From assembly GCA_965247455.1 (NCBI GenBank), contig CBDFHE010000014.1:82856-146855 (forward strand): DNA of 64,000 nt. The letters run 5' to 3'. The notes beneath the pieces are model-generated. The model saw only the letters and a program-made list of their open reading frames with translations. It had not been told where the DNA came from and ran no database searches. Position numbers and translations under genes: made by a program. The stretch is from JACZYA01 sp965247455. Its GTDB lineage: Bacteria > Acidobacteriota > Terriglobia > Acidiferrales > 2-02-FULL-67-57. The stretch's first letter is position 1; each line of letters begins with the position of its first letter. Shown here piece by piece: positions 24,972 through 33,497 of this stretch.

Positions 24972-25307
24972 TCAACCAGTGGGGGTGCCTGTTGGTGGTG
25001 CCGGTGGGAAGCTGCCACCCCAGAAGGTGTAGCTAGGGACGGCAAGCTCTACAGCGAAACGCGTTAACCCATCCTGGCCACGGAAACCGATCCGTATGAC
25101 TCGTGCCCGAGCAGTCTTTTTCCGACCGCGCCCAACCAACTTCACTTCAGTGGAAACGGGGGGAGGGGTTTTCATACTCAACATGGCTCCATAATCGTTG
25201 ACCTGTACGGTTTCGGCTTGCTCCCGGTGGTCTGCTCCGCCTCTCCCTGTCCAGGACACATCCATCGGCACGACTAAAGAAACCCGCTGGCTCCTCCGCA
25301 GCTCCAT
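24972..25307 (-). CDS. PilZ-like protein 4 (divergent)
   Basis: The 111-aa protein begins MELRRSQRVSLVVPMDVSW, with an RRxxR first motif, but the second motif is changed to NDYGAMLSM. The ending YTFWGGSFPPAPP matches PilZ-like protein 2. A sigma-70 promoter (TTGACT, 17 bp, TAGGAT) lies at 25335-25363 on the same strand and is shared with 34290. Ligand binding is uncertain. Confidence 0.75.
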   Translation of the reverse strand: MELRRSQRVSLVVPMDVSWTGRGGADHREQAETVQVNDYGAMLSMKTPPPVSTEVKLVGRGRKKTARARVIRIGFRGQDGLTRFAVELAVPSYTFWGGSFPPAPPTGTPTG

Positions 25308-25334
25308 CTCTTTGGGATACTCCCTTGCCGAGTT

Positions 25335-25363
25335 ATCCTAGGCTCCACCCGCCGGCAAGTCAA
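25335..25363 (-). promoter_or_regulatory. Sigma-70 promoter of PilZ gene 24972
   Basis: Read on the minus strand, TTGACT and TAGGAT are separated by exactly 17 bp, with flanking GTTGACTTGCC shared with sites at 34324-34352 and 35656-35684. The start codon is 28 bp from the -10 box. Confidence 0.65.
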
Positions 25364-25490
25364 CGCGCAGGGCTAGTTGACACCAGAGGCAAACGGTAGG
25401 ATAGGTTTTCTGTGGCGGCCTGTGCTGTCGGGAAACTGTATCGCCAAAACCCCTGGCTTTTCCCATCCATGACGGCATGGGTCGCCATCC

Positions 25491-25739
25491 TCATTTCCTC
25501 CGCAGGTCTCCCTCAAGGAGTTTCACCACATGCTCAAGCTGGCGCTTCCGCTCCTGCAAAGCGCGGAGGCCGGGGTGGGACCGAGACTGCTGGCCGAACA
25601 ATCCAGGGTTGTCCGTAGTCGGTTTCTCCTGAGCCTGAACCTCCTCGATCTGCCGCTTCACGACCGTCAGCTTTCCACGGATACCTGCCAGCTTCCGTTG
25701 TAGGGCGCGGCGGTGGGCAGCGGCGGAGAGCTTGGACAT
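25491..25739 (-). CDS. Small coiled-coil protein, unknown
   Basis: An 82-aa, strongly helical, Lys/Gln/Glu-rich product with two coiled-coil stretches (LAGIRGKLTVVKRQIEEVQ and LRALQERKRQLEHVVKLLEG) joined by a polar loop. It is divergent from 25770 with only 30 bp between them. The family is not recognised. Confidence 0.5.
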   Translation of the reverse strand: MSKLSAAAHRRALQRKLAGIRGKLTVVKRQIEEVQAQEKPTTDNPGLFGQQSRSHPGLRALQERKRQLEHVVKLLEGDLRRK

Positions 25740-25769
25740 GAGGGCATTTTAGCCTTAGTCTTGTTTCCA

Positions 25770-26204
25770 ATGATTCGAGATAAAGCCATGCTGCAAGATG
25801 TGGTGGACAACTGGAAATTTACTCGTCTATCCCAGGAACGCTTCAGTGCTGCCCTTATGAGTGGGGCCGTTTTTGGAGCGTTCCCAGGATTGCACACTGC
25901 CCTAAATATGGCCGGGAACATCATCTTGCTGTATGCGTACAGCGTCTTGGATCAAGCGCTGCGACAGTTGAAGGAAGAAGGGCATTTTAAACCCCAAGGG
26001 TCTGGATTGAAAGCCCACATGGATGCTAGCAAGCCTGTACTCAATTGGGTAAACTTCGTGCTGGTTGATGAAGGGCGCGAACGGAGAAACAAAATTGCCC
26101 ACGAACAACAATTCCTAGAGCGAGTAGATTGTTGGAAGTACATTAATGCAATTGAAGCTGAGCTGATTTCCTGGAAAATACTTCCAGTGCCGCTTGTAGC
26201 CTAG
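25770..26204 (+). CDS. Possible HEPN-domain protein
   Basis: The 144-aa all-helical protein carries RRNKIAHEQ at about residues 109-117, matching the RxxxxH motif of HEPN ribonucleases and toxins. A hydrophobic segment (AGNIILLYAYSVLDQAL) precedes it, as in HEPN four-helix bundles. No antitoxin-like partner is adjacent, except perhaps the coiled-coil gene 25491 on the other strand. Assignment rests on one motif and fold pattern. Confidence 0.5.
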   Translation: MIRDKAMLQDVVDNWKFTRLSQERFSAALMSGAVFGAFPGLHTALNMAGNIILLYAYSVLDQALRQLKEEGHFKPQGSGLKAHMDASKPVLNWVNFVLVDEGRERRNKIAHEQQFLERVDCWKYINAIEAELISWKILPVPLVA

Positions 26205-26214
26205 TCTTGCCTCT

Positions 26215-26326
26215 ATGTCCACACTGAACCCACCAACCCACACCTGCACCTGCGACATCTGCGAGGGGCAATTTCTCTTGTGACGATTGTGCAGATGATG
26301 AGCTGGAAGAAGGTGAGCTAGTCTAA
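26215..26326 (+). pseudogene. Six-cysteine zinc microprotein, copy 2, internally deleted
   Basis: It starts MSTLNPPTHTCTCDICEGQF like the intact copies, but about 40 bp covering the CWEKDCPIAERFVC segment is missing. The reading frame then meets TGA, and the old 3' end (CADDELEEGELV) follows out of frame. Confidence 0.8.
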
Positions 26327-26613
26327 ACCTACTCCGGGAAGTTCATGTGGCGGAGGTGGGAGTGGAAGCGGGGGTCGGGGGCGAGGTGTTGGGCTGTGGG
26401 GGAAGGTTAAGAAACTACTCGGGAGAATCATCCCCTCTTCCCGCCTCCAGCACATGGCGCACCTTGCGCGCCAGAGCATCCAGCGTGAAGGGCTTCTGAA
26501 GAAAGGCCACGCCCGTTTCCAAGACGCCGTGGTGGATAATGGAATCGTCTGTGTAGCCCGACATGTAGAGCACCTTCACCTCCGGCCACAGCGGCCTCAG
26601 GCGTTGGGCTAAC

Positions 26614-28283
26614 CCCGGATTTCCGATTTGGCTGTGGTACCGTATCGCCAGGACCAGTCGCTGCGCCTTGAGTTTTGGGGCTCCGACGTAAGGAACCACA
26701 CTACGGAGGGTGACACCCGGTGGGTGAATTACAACACGAGCCATTCCAGTTCGCGTTCAACGGCTTCTTGAAAGTCGCGTTCCAGGGATCGCGCGTCACT
26801 TCTGACGCTGGCCTCATTCTGGTGCGCGAGTTGGATGAACGTCTGGGGCTGGAGACACTCATCGCCGAGCACCTGAGCGATTCCCGACAGGGGATGAACA
26901 CCCAGTTCAGCGTGGTGGATCTCCTGCGGCAGTCGGTCTACAGTCGCCTCGCGGGCTACGAAGATCTCAACGACGCGGGGCGCGTGTCGGCAGACCCAAC
27001 ATTTCGTCTCATCGGGTCGCCAAAGCGCTGGGACCGGGGTGCGGCGCTGACATCGACGCTGCATTGGTTCGAGACAGAGCTGCTGACCCACGAGGAGAAT
27101 CTCGTCGGGTTGAGGGCCGTGAACCGGGAGGTGCTTGCACAGGCCGAGATGGCGACGCGCGCCGACCGGATCGTGCTCGACATGGATTCGAGCGAGAGCC
27201 CGGTGCATGGGGCGCAGGAAGGGAGCGCCTATAACGGGCACTTCGAGTCCGTCTGCTACCACCCGCTGTTTCTGTTCACCGAGCATGGGGACTGCCTCGC
27301 CGCCACGCTGCGGCCAGGCAACGTGCATAGCGCCGACGACTGGGACGACCTGCTCGTACCGGAGATTGACCGGCAGCAGGTGGAGGGCAAGCGCGTAGCG
27401 TTCCGCGCAGACGCCGCGTTCGCGAAGCCCGAGATCTACGACGCGCTCGAGCAGCGCGACGTGGACTATGCCATTCGCATGCCGGCGAACAAGAGCTTGG
27501 AGCTGGAAATCGAAGACATCCTCTTTCGTCCGCCGGGACGGCCGAGCTGCAAGCCCTTGGTGCGCTACCAGAGTTTCCGCTATCAGGCCAAGAGCTGGAC
27601 CACGCCCAGACGGATCGTCGCCAAGGTGGAGCACCACCAAGGTGAGCTGTTCCCTCGCGTCGGCTTCATCGTGACCAACATGGCCCTCCCGAGCCGCTCG
27701 GTCGTGCGGTTTTACAACAAGCGCGGTACGGCGGAGCAATGGATCAAGGAAGGCAAGCAGGCCACCCACTGGACGCGGCTGTCGTGCCATCGTTTCCGGG
27801 CGAACGAGGTGCGCCTGCAACTGAGCGTCCTGGCCTACAATCTGGGCAACTTGTGGCGCAGACTGGTCCTTCCGCTGCGGGTCAAGCGCTGGTCGCTCAC
27901 GAGTCTCCAGCAGCGACTGGTGAAAACTGGGGGCCGGCTGGTGAAGCATGCGCGGTACTACTGGCTTCTGCTGGCGGAAGGGCATCTCACGCGGCGGCTG
28001 TTCGGCGACATGCTGCGGAGGATCTGGGCGCTACCCGTGCCGGCAGGCTGACGCGCGGCCTGAAGTGCAACGAAGCCCGCCCGGCGATGACACGGGGCAC
28101 ACGTGTGGAGCGGTGTCTGAGAAATGCCCGAAAAGCAGGGGTTCCAGTCGGTCGCACGTCGGCGCGGGCTCAGATGAAGGCCTTTGAAGCTGAACGATTG
28201 TGCGACGATCGAAGTTTTTGTGCGATCGGCGGCGATCGGGTGTATAAACGTGCCATCAGGGGCAGGCAAAACGGAAATCCCGG
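26614..28283 (+). mobile_element. IS1380-family element copy 4, complete (1,670 bp)
   Basis: Exact 5-bp target duplication CTAAC at 26609-26613 and 28284-28288. The orientation is opposite to the kinase gene it interrupts. Apart from single-base differences it equals copies 3 and 5. Confidence 0.96.
26720..28051 (+). CDS. IS1380-family transposase (copy 4)
   Basis: Intact 443-aa reading frame from GTG 26720, with no frame-disrupting change relative to the other copies. Its protein is the majority form (Thr in KSWTTPRR, His in KVEHHQGE). It could supply transposase in trans for all five copies. Confidence 0.95.
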   Translation: MGELQHEPFQFAFNGFLKVAFQGSRVTSDAGLILVRELDERLGLETLIAEHLSDSRQGMNTQFSVVDLLRQSVYSRLAGYEDLNDAGRVSADPTFRLIGSPKRWDRGAALTSTLHWFETELLTHEENLVGLRAVNREVLAQAEMATRADRIVLDMDSSESPVHGAQEGSAYNGHFESVCYHPLFLFTEHGDCLAATLRPGNVHSADDWDDLLVPEIDRQQVEGKRVAFRADAAFAKPEIYDALEQRDVDYAIRMPANKSLELEIEDILFRPPGRPSCKPLVRYQSFRYQAKSWTTPRRIVAKVEHHQGELFPRVGFIVTNMALPSRSVVRFYNKRGTAEQWIKEGKQATHWTRLSCHRFRANEVRLQLSVLAYNLGNLWRRLVLPLRVKRWSLTSLQQRLVKTGGRLVKHARYYWLLLAEGHLTRRLFGDMLRRIWALPVPAG

Positions 28284-30761
28284 CTAACTCGTTACCGCTC
28301 ATTCCCGGCATCACAACGTCAGTCAGCAGCAAATGGACCGGGCCTTTGTGCTGCTCTGCGACCCGAAGGGCCTCGTCCCCTCCAAACGCCTCCAGCACAT
28401 CGTAGCCGCACCCCTCCAAGAACTCACGAGCGAGTCTCCGAACAGACATTTCATCTTCGACCACCAGGACGGTTTCCAAGCCGCTGGGTGGCGGAGCACT
28501 AGCTTCCTCCGGTTTGGCTGCCTCGTTGGTCTCTTCGATGCGCGGCAGATAGATTTTGAAGGTTGTTCCCTGGCCGGGCTCGCTGTACACCCAGATGTAG
28601 CCGCAGCTCTGCTTGACGATGCCATAGACGGTCGCTAGGCCCAGCCCGGTGCCCTTCCCGTTTTCCTTGGTGGTGAAGAAGGGCTCGAAGATATGGGACT
28701 GAGTTTCTGCGTCCATGCCGACACCGTTGTCGCTCACTGCCAGCATCACGTAGTGACCGGGTGTTACCACCTTGCGACGCCCGACATAGGCCTCATCCAA
28801 CTCGACATTTGAGGTTTCGATGATGAGCTTGCCGCCTTTCGGCATGGCATCCCGGGCATTGACAGCCAGGTTCAAGATGATCTGCGCGATCTGTCCGCTA
28901 TCTCCTCTCACCCCTCCCAGGCCTGGTTTCAAAAGGGTGACGCGCTCGATGTCCTCACCGATAAGCCGTCGGAGCAGCTTGTCCATCTCGACCACGATGG
29001 CGTTGAGGTCGAGCGCCTTGGCCTGGAACACTTGCTTACGGCTGAAGGCGAGAAGTTGCTGGGTGAGCGCGGTGGCACGCTCGGTGGCCTTCTGGATTTC
29101 CTCGGCGTTCCGCCGCAGCGGATCGTTGGCGTCCAGCCGGTTCAACAGCAGCTCGCCGTAGCCCCGCATGACCATCAGCAGGTTGTTGAAGTCGTGGGCC
29201 AGGCCGCCTGCCAGCCGCCCCACCGCTTCCATCTTCTGCGCTTGCCGGGACCGCTCCTCGCTCTCCCGCAGCGTTTCCTCGGCCCGCTTGCGCTCGGTGA
29301 TGTCGTGAAGGATCCCCCCAAAAACTCTCCCCTTTCTCGTCTCCCAACTACTAAGCGAAAGCTCTAGGGGAAACTCGCTGCTATCTTTCCTCAATCCGAA
29401 CAGTTCAATTGTCTTTCCGATAACATGAGACTCACCCGTTGACCGTACCCGTTCCAACCCCTTTCGATGAGCGTCCCGGTAACGTTCAGGCATCAAAACG
29501 GTGAGCGCTTTGCCCAACACTTCTTCTTCCACATAGCCGAACATGATTTGCGCCCCGTTGTTCCAGGAGATAATTTCCCCTTTGCCGTCGGCTAATATGA
29601 TTGCTTCAGTTGCTGACTGCGCCACCTACCGGAATTGTTCTTCACTCTCCTTTAATGCTTCCTCCGCCTTTTTGCGCTCGGTGATGTCCTGCGCGGAGCC
29701 GGCCAATCGAAGGGGCTTGCCGGAATTGTCCCGGAAGGCTTGCCCCTCGGAAAGGAACCAGCGATACCCGCCGGATTTGGTTCGCATCCGAAACTCCATG
29801 GAAAGAGGGAGACGTTTTTCTAATTGGAGACTAACCGCTTCGAACACAGCTTCCCTGTCGTTCGGATGGATGAAGTCCTCGAATTTGTCGGTGTTGGGTT
29901 CGATCTCACCCTCTTCATAACCGATCATTTGAAAAGTTTTCGGCGACCACCACTGTTGATTGGTTTCCAGGTCTCTTTCCCAGAAGCCGACATTGGAACT
30001 CTTAATGGCCCGGTCAAAGCGTTCTTCACTCTCTCGCAACGCCTCCTCGGCTCGCATTCGCTGGCCAATCTCCCGATTGAGCAAATAGAACACAAAAAGC
30101 AAGAGAGCAAAGCTCAAGACCTCTCCGATTAGCAATGTCCGGGTAGTCATTTGGGTCAGCTTTCTTGCCTGCGAATCGCGTTCGGCCAATAACCGTCGCT
30201 CTTCGTTCTCCATCACAGCAACCACATGGCGCACTTCGTCCATCACTTTCTTTCCCCGTTCGGTCAAGACAACCGTCGCCGCAGCGCCAAACCCTTTTTC
30301 CCTTCGCAAGTCAATCGTTTCTTTCAGTTCATCCAACTTTTCTTCCACCAGAGGATAGAGAACATCGAGCTGCTGCTGTTGGCGGGGATTGTCCGCCGTC
30401 AACTGGCGCAGGTCCGCAATCGATTGATGCACCCTTGCCAGGGCTTGCTGATAGGGCTCCAAATACTTATCTTGCACTGTGATGAGGTAGCCGCGCTGAC
30501 CGGTCTCGGTATCTTTCATCTGAGAGAGTACTTCCTTGAGGCTCCCAAGTACCTCGTGCGTGTGCGTAACCCAGGCGGTGTCTTCGATGAGCCGAGTCGT
30601 GGTGCGGTAAGACATCCACCCAACGCTAACTAGGATGACCAAGGCCACTCCAAATGCCACTGAGAGGAATTTTCTGCTGTACAGTTTCATAGGCGTCTGT
30701 GTCTAAGGTTGCATTCGAGCATCGACCTGACCGAGATTTTTGTATCAAGCGCATTGAGAGT

Positions 30762-30985
30762 CTACATCACAGCCAGGGGCTGTGAAACTGGATTTGGTCG
30801 ATCCCAGGGGCTGGAGGCCAACGGTGCCGGCGGCCTGTAGCCGAGCGCCGAGTGCGGTCGCCGGGTGTTGTACTCGACCCGCCACCGTTCGATCACGATC
30901 TGCGCCTCCTGCAGTGAGTAGAAGATCTCCCCATTCAGGCATTCGTCCCTCAGCTTCCCATTGAAGCTCCCACAGTAGGCGGCTC
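30762..30985 (-). pseudogene. IS3-family transposase (orfB) C-terminal remnant
   Basis: About 73 codons end at TAG 30762-30764 and read SFNGKLRDECLNGEIFYSLQ, then a stretch with YNTRRPHSALGYRPP, the signature end of IS3-family OrfB integrases including the catalytic Glu region. The rest of the element is gone and no terminal repeats are seen, so it is an old fossil between the kinase and the microprotein gene 31061. Confidence 0.85.
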
Positions 30986-31060
30986 ATGCTGCCTGGGGAA
31001 ACTGCATCGCCAAACACGCTAGTTTTTCCCACCAATGACAGCATGGGTCGCCACGCCCTC

Positions 31061-31213
31061 ATGTCAGGAGTAGACAAACCAACCCACACTCATACCTGTA
31101 CCATCTGCCACGGAGAATTTCCCTGTTGGGAGAAAGATTGTCCTATCGCAGAGAGGTTTGTGTGTGACGATTGTGCTGATGACACCTTGGAAAGAACCAG
31201 CGAGACTGCCTAA
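31061..31213 (+). CDS. 50-aa six-cysteine zinc microprotein, copy 3
   Basis: The product (MSGVDKPTHTHTCTICHGEF...) keeps all six Cys of copy 1 and the invariant block WEKDCPIAERFVCDDCADD. The N-terminal HTHTC and the acidic tail vary. Its upstream region (30994-31063) is repeated at 25429-25494, where the coding part is lost. Intactness of two of three copies argues for selection. Confidence 0.65.
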   Translation: MSGVDKPTHTHTCTICHGEFPCWEKDCPIAERFVCDDCADDTLERTSETA

Positions 31214-31297
31214 TCAAGAACCTGAGTAGAGGAAAGGGGAACCCGTTGGTTCGAGTTCCCCTCGTTGGAGGTACTTCTGTTGGCGGGAAAAGTTGGG

Positions 31298-31369
31298 CTA
31301 CTTCCTCTTCCTTCTCCTCGATGTCTTCTTCCTCTTCTTCGTTGCTTTCTTCTTTCTGCGCTTGGCCAT
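31298..31369 (-). CDS. 23-aa Lys/Arg-rich microprotein
   Basis: The frame MAKRRKKKATKKRKKTSRRR ends KRK-stop. A strong ribosome site GGGAGGAAA stands 6 bases before the ATG. The composition resembles histone H1-like tails seen on nucleic-acid-binding proteins. The opposite strand also reads openly because of the repeat-rich composition, so expression needs proof. Confidence 0.5.
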   Translation of the reverse strand: MAKRRKKKATKKRKKTSRRRKRK

Positions 31370-31502
31370 CGCTGCTTTCCTCCCTCGACAAATTTGTTTG
31401 CGCTTGAACAGGAACAATCACGAGCGTGCAATGGGCGCAAACATGAGAGTCATATATAAGCGACGTGTTACCCACAGCAATGGGAAGAACGGCTACTGGA
31501 GG

Positions 31503-31518
31503 TAGTACAAAGGTACTA
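31503..31518 (-). promoter_or_regulatory. GTAC-N4-GTAC palindrome upstream of the basic microprotein
   Basis: TAGTACAAAGGTACTA has the same half-sites and spacing as the sites at 21880 and 43432, and lies 134 bp before the start at 31369 on the minus strand. Confidence 0.4.
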
Positions 31519-31615
31519 TGGGCGAATTACGGAGCGAGACGGCCTACTCCGGGAAGTTCATGCGGCGGAGGAGGTCTTGGAAGCCTGGGTCGGAGGTATA
31601 CGGGCAGCTTAGTTT

Positions 31616-31996
31616 TTACTCTGGCCTAACAGAACCTCCATCATGCCCGACCACCCCTTCACTAGGTATCGTGCCTTCTAACCGGCTGATGTAATAACTA
31701 GGGTCCTTTTGAAACCCTTCTTGGCAAGACGGACAACCGCAATAGTGGACTTCCTGCCCGGCGTACTTGAACGTGAAGGCCGACGCTGGCGGTTTTTCCG
31801 CCAAGCAGGTTGGACATACAACCAGATCCTTCGTTCGTTGGAGGTGCTGCTCGGGGTCAGCCACGAACAAGTCAGCGCACCCCTGGCAGCAGAAAAGGTA
31901 TTCCTCACCCTTGTAGCTGTAAGTAGCCGCCTTGTCTTTACTGACTCCCAGCCTTACCAGGGAACAGCCGCAGTAGGGGCAAATAAGTGTACTCAT
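31616..31996 (-). CDS. Double YHS/TRASH-type metal-binding protein
   Basis: The 126-aa protein has an N-terminal zinc ribbon (CPYCGC), then a TRASH/YHS-like unit EYLFCCQGCADLFVADPEQHL and a second unit VVCPTCLAEK...VHYCGCPSCQEGFQKDPSYYISRL. Such domains bind copper, mercury or other soft metals. It is the last gene of the metal operon, 105 bp after the glutaredoxin gene. Cytosolic metal buffering or sensing is inferred. Confidence 0.75.
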   Translation of the reverse strand: MSTLICPYCGCSLVRLGVSKDKAATYSYKGEEYLFCCQGCADLFVADPEQHLQRTKDLVVCPTCLAEKPPASAFTFKYAGQEVHYCGCPSCQEGFQKDPSYYISRLEGTIPSEGVVGHDGGSVRPE

Positions 31997-32101
31997 TTTC
32001 TTGACCTCCTAATTCTCAAAGTTCAAGGTTTTTTCCCTATTGTTCTAGAGATTATCTCGCACTTTATTACCTGTTTTCCCCGCTAGGGATTAGCAGGGCG
32101 G

Positions 32102-32335
32102 CTAGTTCAGCAACAGTTTTTCCAGCCGGGCCCGGTCGAAGCCCACTATCGCCTCGCCGTCAATAACCGTCACAGGCGTCGTCATGTAGCCGAGCTTTTC
32201 CAGTTCGGCCAGCGCCGACTCATCTTTGGTGAGATCTCGATCCGTGAAATCGATGTTGTTTTGTGAAAGAAACTCTTTCACCTTGTTGCAGAACATTCAC
32301 CCCGGCTGACTGTACACCACGACACGTTTCGTCAT
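32102..32335 (-). CDS. Glutaredoxin-like protein, candidate selenoprotein (UGA in active site)
   Basis: The frame starts at ATG 32335, overlapping the stop of the CopZ-like gene (ATGA), and reads MTKRVVVYSQPG, then TGA at 32297-32299, then MFCNKVKEFLSQ and the rest of a normal glutaredoxin fold (GYMTTPVTVIDGEAIVGFD with the cis-Pro) to 77 aa. The TGA is exactly at the first Cys of the redox motif CxxC, giving UxxC if selenocysteine is inserted. A 7-bp stem hairpin follows. Otherwise the gene is truncated by a Cys-to-stop mutation, or translation restarts at the ATG just after the TGA, giving a form without the N-terminal strand. Confidence 0.7.
32263..32281 (-). promoter_or_regulatory. SECIS-like hairpin after the glutaredoxin UGA
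   Basis: On the minus strand GTGAAAG and CTTTCAC form a perfect 7-bp stem around the 5-base loop AGTTT. The loop starts 22 bases after the UGA and has G as its second base, as in bacterial SECIS elements. The hairpin lies inside the coding region, as it must in bacteria. Confidence 0.55.
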
Positions 32336-32850
32336 CGTCCCACCTCCATCGAAGCGCTTGCTTGCGGCGCTCGCACAGCCTCCTGCGCGGCGCGAGTGAC
32401 GTTTCCCAAGCAACACTTACCCGAGGGATTTTTGACTTCGCAGGCGCAGTTGCCCGCCTTCACTTCGGCCTTGATGCGCTCGGCTACGGTGGATTTTCCT
32501 GTCTGCTGGATTTCGTCCGCGATGTCCTTGCGAGTGAGTCCAAAGCAGTAGCAGACCAAGCCGGCGTCGTCGCTTTCTTGGGCACCCACACGCACCAGTA
32601 GATCGCCTCGACGAAAGGTAGGCGCTTCGGGGTTGGAGGGGAAATAGACCACGGCGCAGCCGGTCGCCTCGCAAAAGTAGTACTGCGGCGACGTCATTTC
32701 AAAAGGTAGGTGGCGAACCAAACTCTTGACGGTGAGGCTCTCGACTTGCTTCGACCGGCTTCCGCACTCGGGGCACGGCTTCACCGCCGGAGCCGCAGCC
32801 GGTGTCTCCTTCACCGAACACGTCTCATTGACCGAACAACAGTCAGACAT
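32332..32850 (-). CDS. CopZ-like [2Fe-2S] metallochaperone
   Basis: The 172-aa protein has an N-terminal zinc-type domain (CPECGSRSKQVE, YYFCEATGCAVVYF) and a BFD-like [2Fe-2S] domain (VCYCFGLTRKDI, GNCACEVKNPSGKCCLG), the arrangement of the N-terminal part of Archaeoglobus CopZ. The usual C-terminal HMA domain is absent here and occurs instead on the neighbouring MerT fusion. The start region is Cys-rich (MSDCCSVNETCSV). It probably passes Cu(I) or Hg(II) between operon partners. Confidence 0.8.
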   Translation of the reverse strand: MSDCCSVNETCSVKETPAAAPAVKPCPECGSRSKQVESLTVKSLVRHLPFEMTSPQYYFCEATGCAVVYFPSNPEAPTFRRGDLLVRVGAQESDDAGLVCYCFGLTRKDIADEIQQTGKSTVAERIKAEVKAGNCACEVKNPSGKCCLGNVTRAAQEAVRAPQASASMEVGR

Positions 32851-32876
32851 GGACGAGCTCCTGTGTCTTGCGTCAC

Positions 32877-33479
32877 TCAGTTTCCTAGCCTAGAGATCCT
32901 TGCCGTGTAGCCGGTCGCGTTGACGGCTTCAACAAACTTGGCTGGTTCGGTCTGCGTCGGGTCATATTTCAGCGTGGCCCAGCCCGAGGGATAGTCCACC
33001 TCGGCTTCAGCCACCCCCGGCGTCTCGTAGAGCGTGTACTTCACCACCTCGGCGCACGCCTCGCAGGTCATCCCCCCGATGCGCAGTTTGACGGTTTCCA
33101 GTTGGGCGGACTCCGCCGTCGCTGCATCCACTGGCGGCGTTCTTACTAGCTTGGCCCCATACGAGGGGAAGAAAGCCAGCGCCAGCACGGCCAGGGTCGC
33201 CAGCCAGAGCAGCGGCTTGGTGGCGCGGCGCGCCCGGCTGTCGGGCGCACAGACTTCGCCCTCGCAGGCTTGCGTTGCTTTCGGCTTGCGATAGACAAAA
33301 TAGAAGCCCAGAGCCAGCAGCACACCGCTGACAGCCAGAAAGTACGGCCGCAGTGGAGTAAACGTGGCTACCAGCACGCCGCCCAAGCCCAGGCCACCCA
33401 GCACCAGTGGCCCCAGGCAACAGAGCGAGGCCAGGAAAGCGGCGCCCGTTGATCCAAGAGCCAAGAATTTCTCGTTCAT
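32877..33479 (-). CDS. MerT-like transporter fused to an HMA domain
   Basis: Residues 1-64 form MerT-like helices with the vicinal Cys pair SLCCLGPLVLGG; a cytoplasmic loop carries ACEGEVCAP; a third helix (LLWLATLAVLALAFFPSYG) precedes a heavy-metal-associated domain with GGMTCEACAEVV. So one 200-aa protein combines the roles of MerT and MerP. Such fusions import Hg(II) for reduction, but no merA is in the window and the repressor looks copper-type. The transported metal is therefore open. Confidence 0.82.
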   Translation of the reverse strand: MNEKFLALGSTGAAFLASLCCLGPLVLGGLGLGGVLVATFTPLRPYFLAVSGVLLALGFYFVYRKPKATQACEGEVCAPDSRARRATKPLLWLATLAVLALAFFPSYGAKLVRTPPVDAATAESAQLETVKLRIGGMTCEACAEVVKYTLYETPGVAEAEVDYPSGWATLKYDPTQTEPAKFVEAVNATGYTARISRLGN

Positions 33480-33497
33480 AGTTCTCGTTCTCCTCCC

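Larger units (their letters stand above)
26415..30690 (-). pseudogene. Hybrid sensor histidine kinase, broken by an amber codon and IS1380 copy 4
   Basis: Reconstructed order from 30690: membrane helix, CHASE3-like sensor (residues about 35-180), second helix (LLIGEVLSFALLLFVFYLL), two PAS domains, HisKA with LAHDFNNLL, HATPase and a C-terminal receiver (TDVVMPGMSG, later FLQKPF). A TAG at 29626-29628 falls between SEEQFR and VAQSATEAI, where relatives have Ser; TCG-to-TAG explains it. The element at 26614-28283 then splits the receiver; removing it and one CTAAC copy restores NELAQRLRPLW. The full protein would be about 866 aa. A shortened sensor-PAS fragment could still be made. Confidence 0.88.

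Noticed and set aside
31143..31475. Acidic 110-aa minus-strand frame rich in Glu
   Set aside because: It overlaps the 23-aa basic gene in another frame of the same low-complexity DNA and also overlaps the end of the microprotein gene 31061; no start signal supports it.
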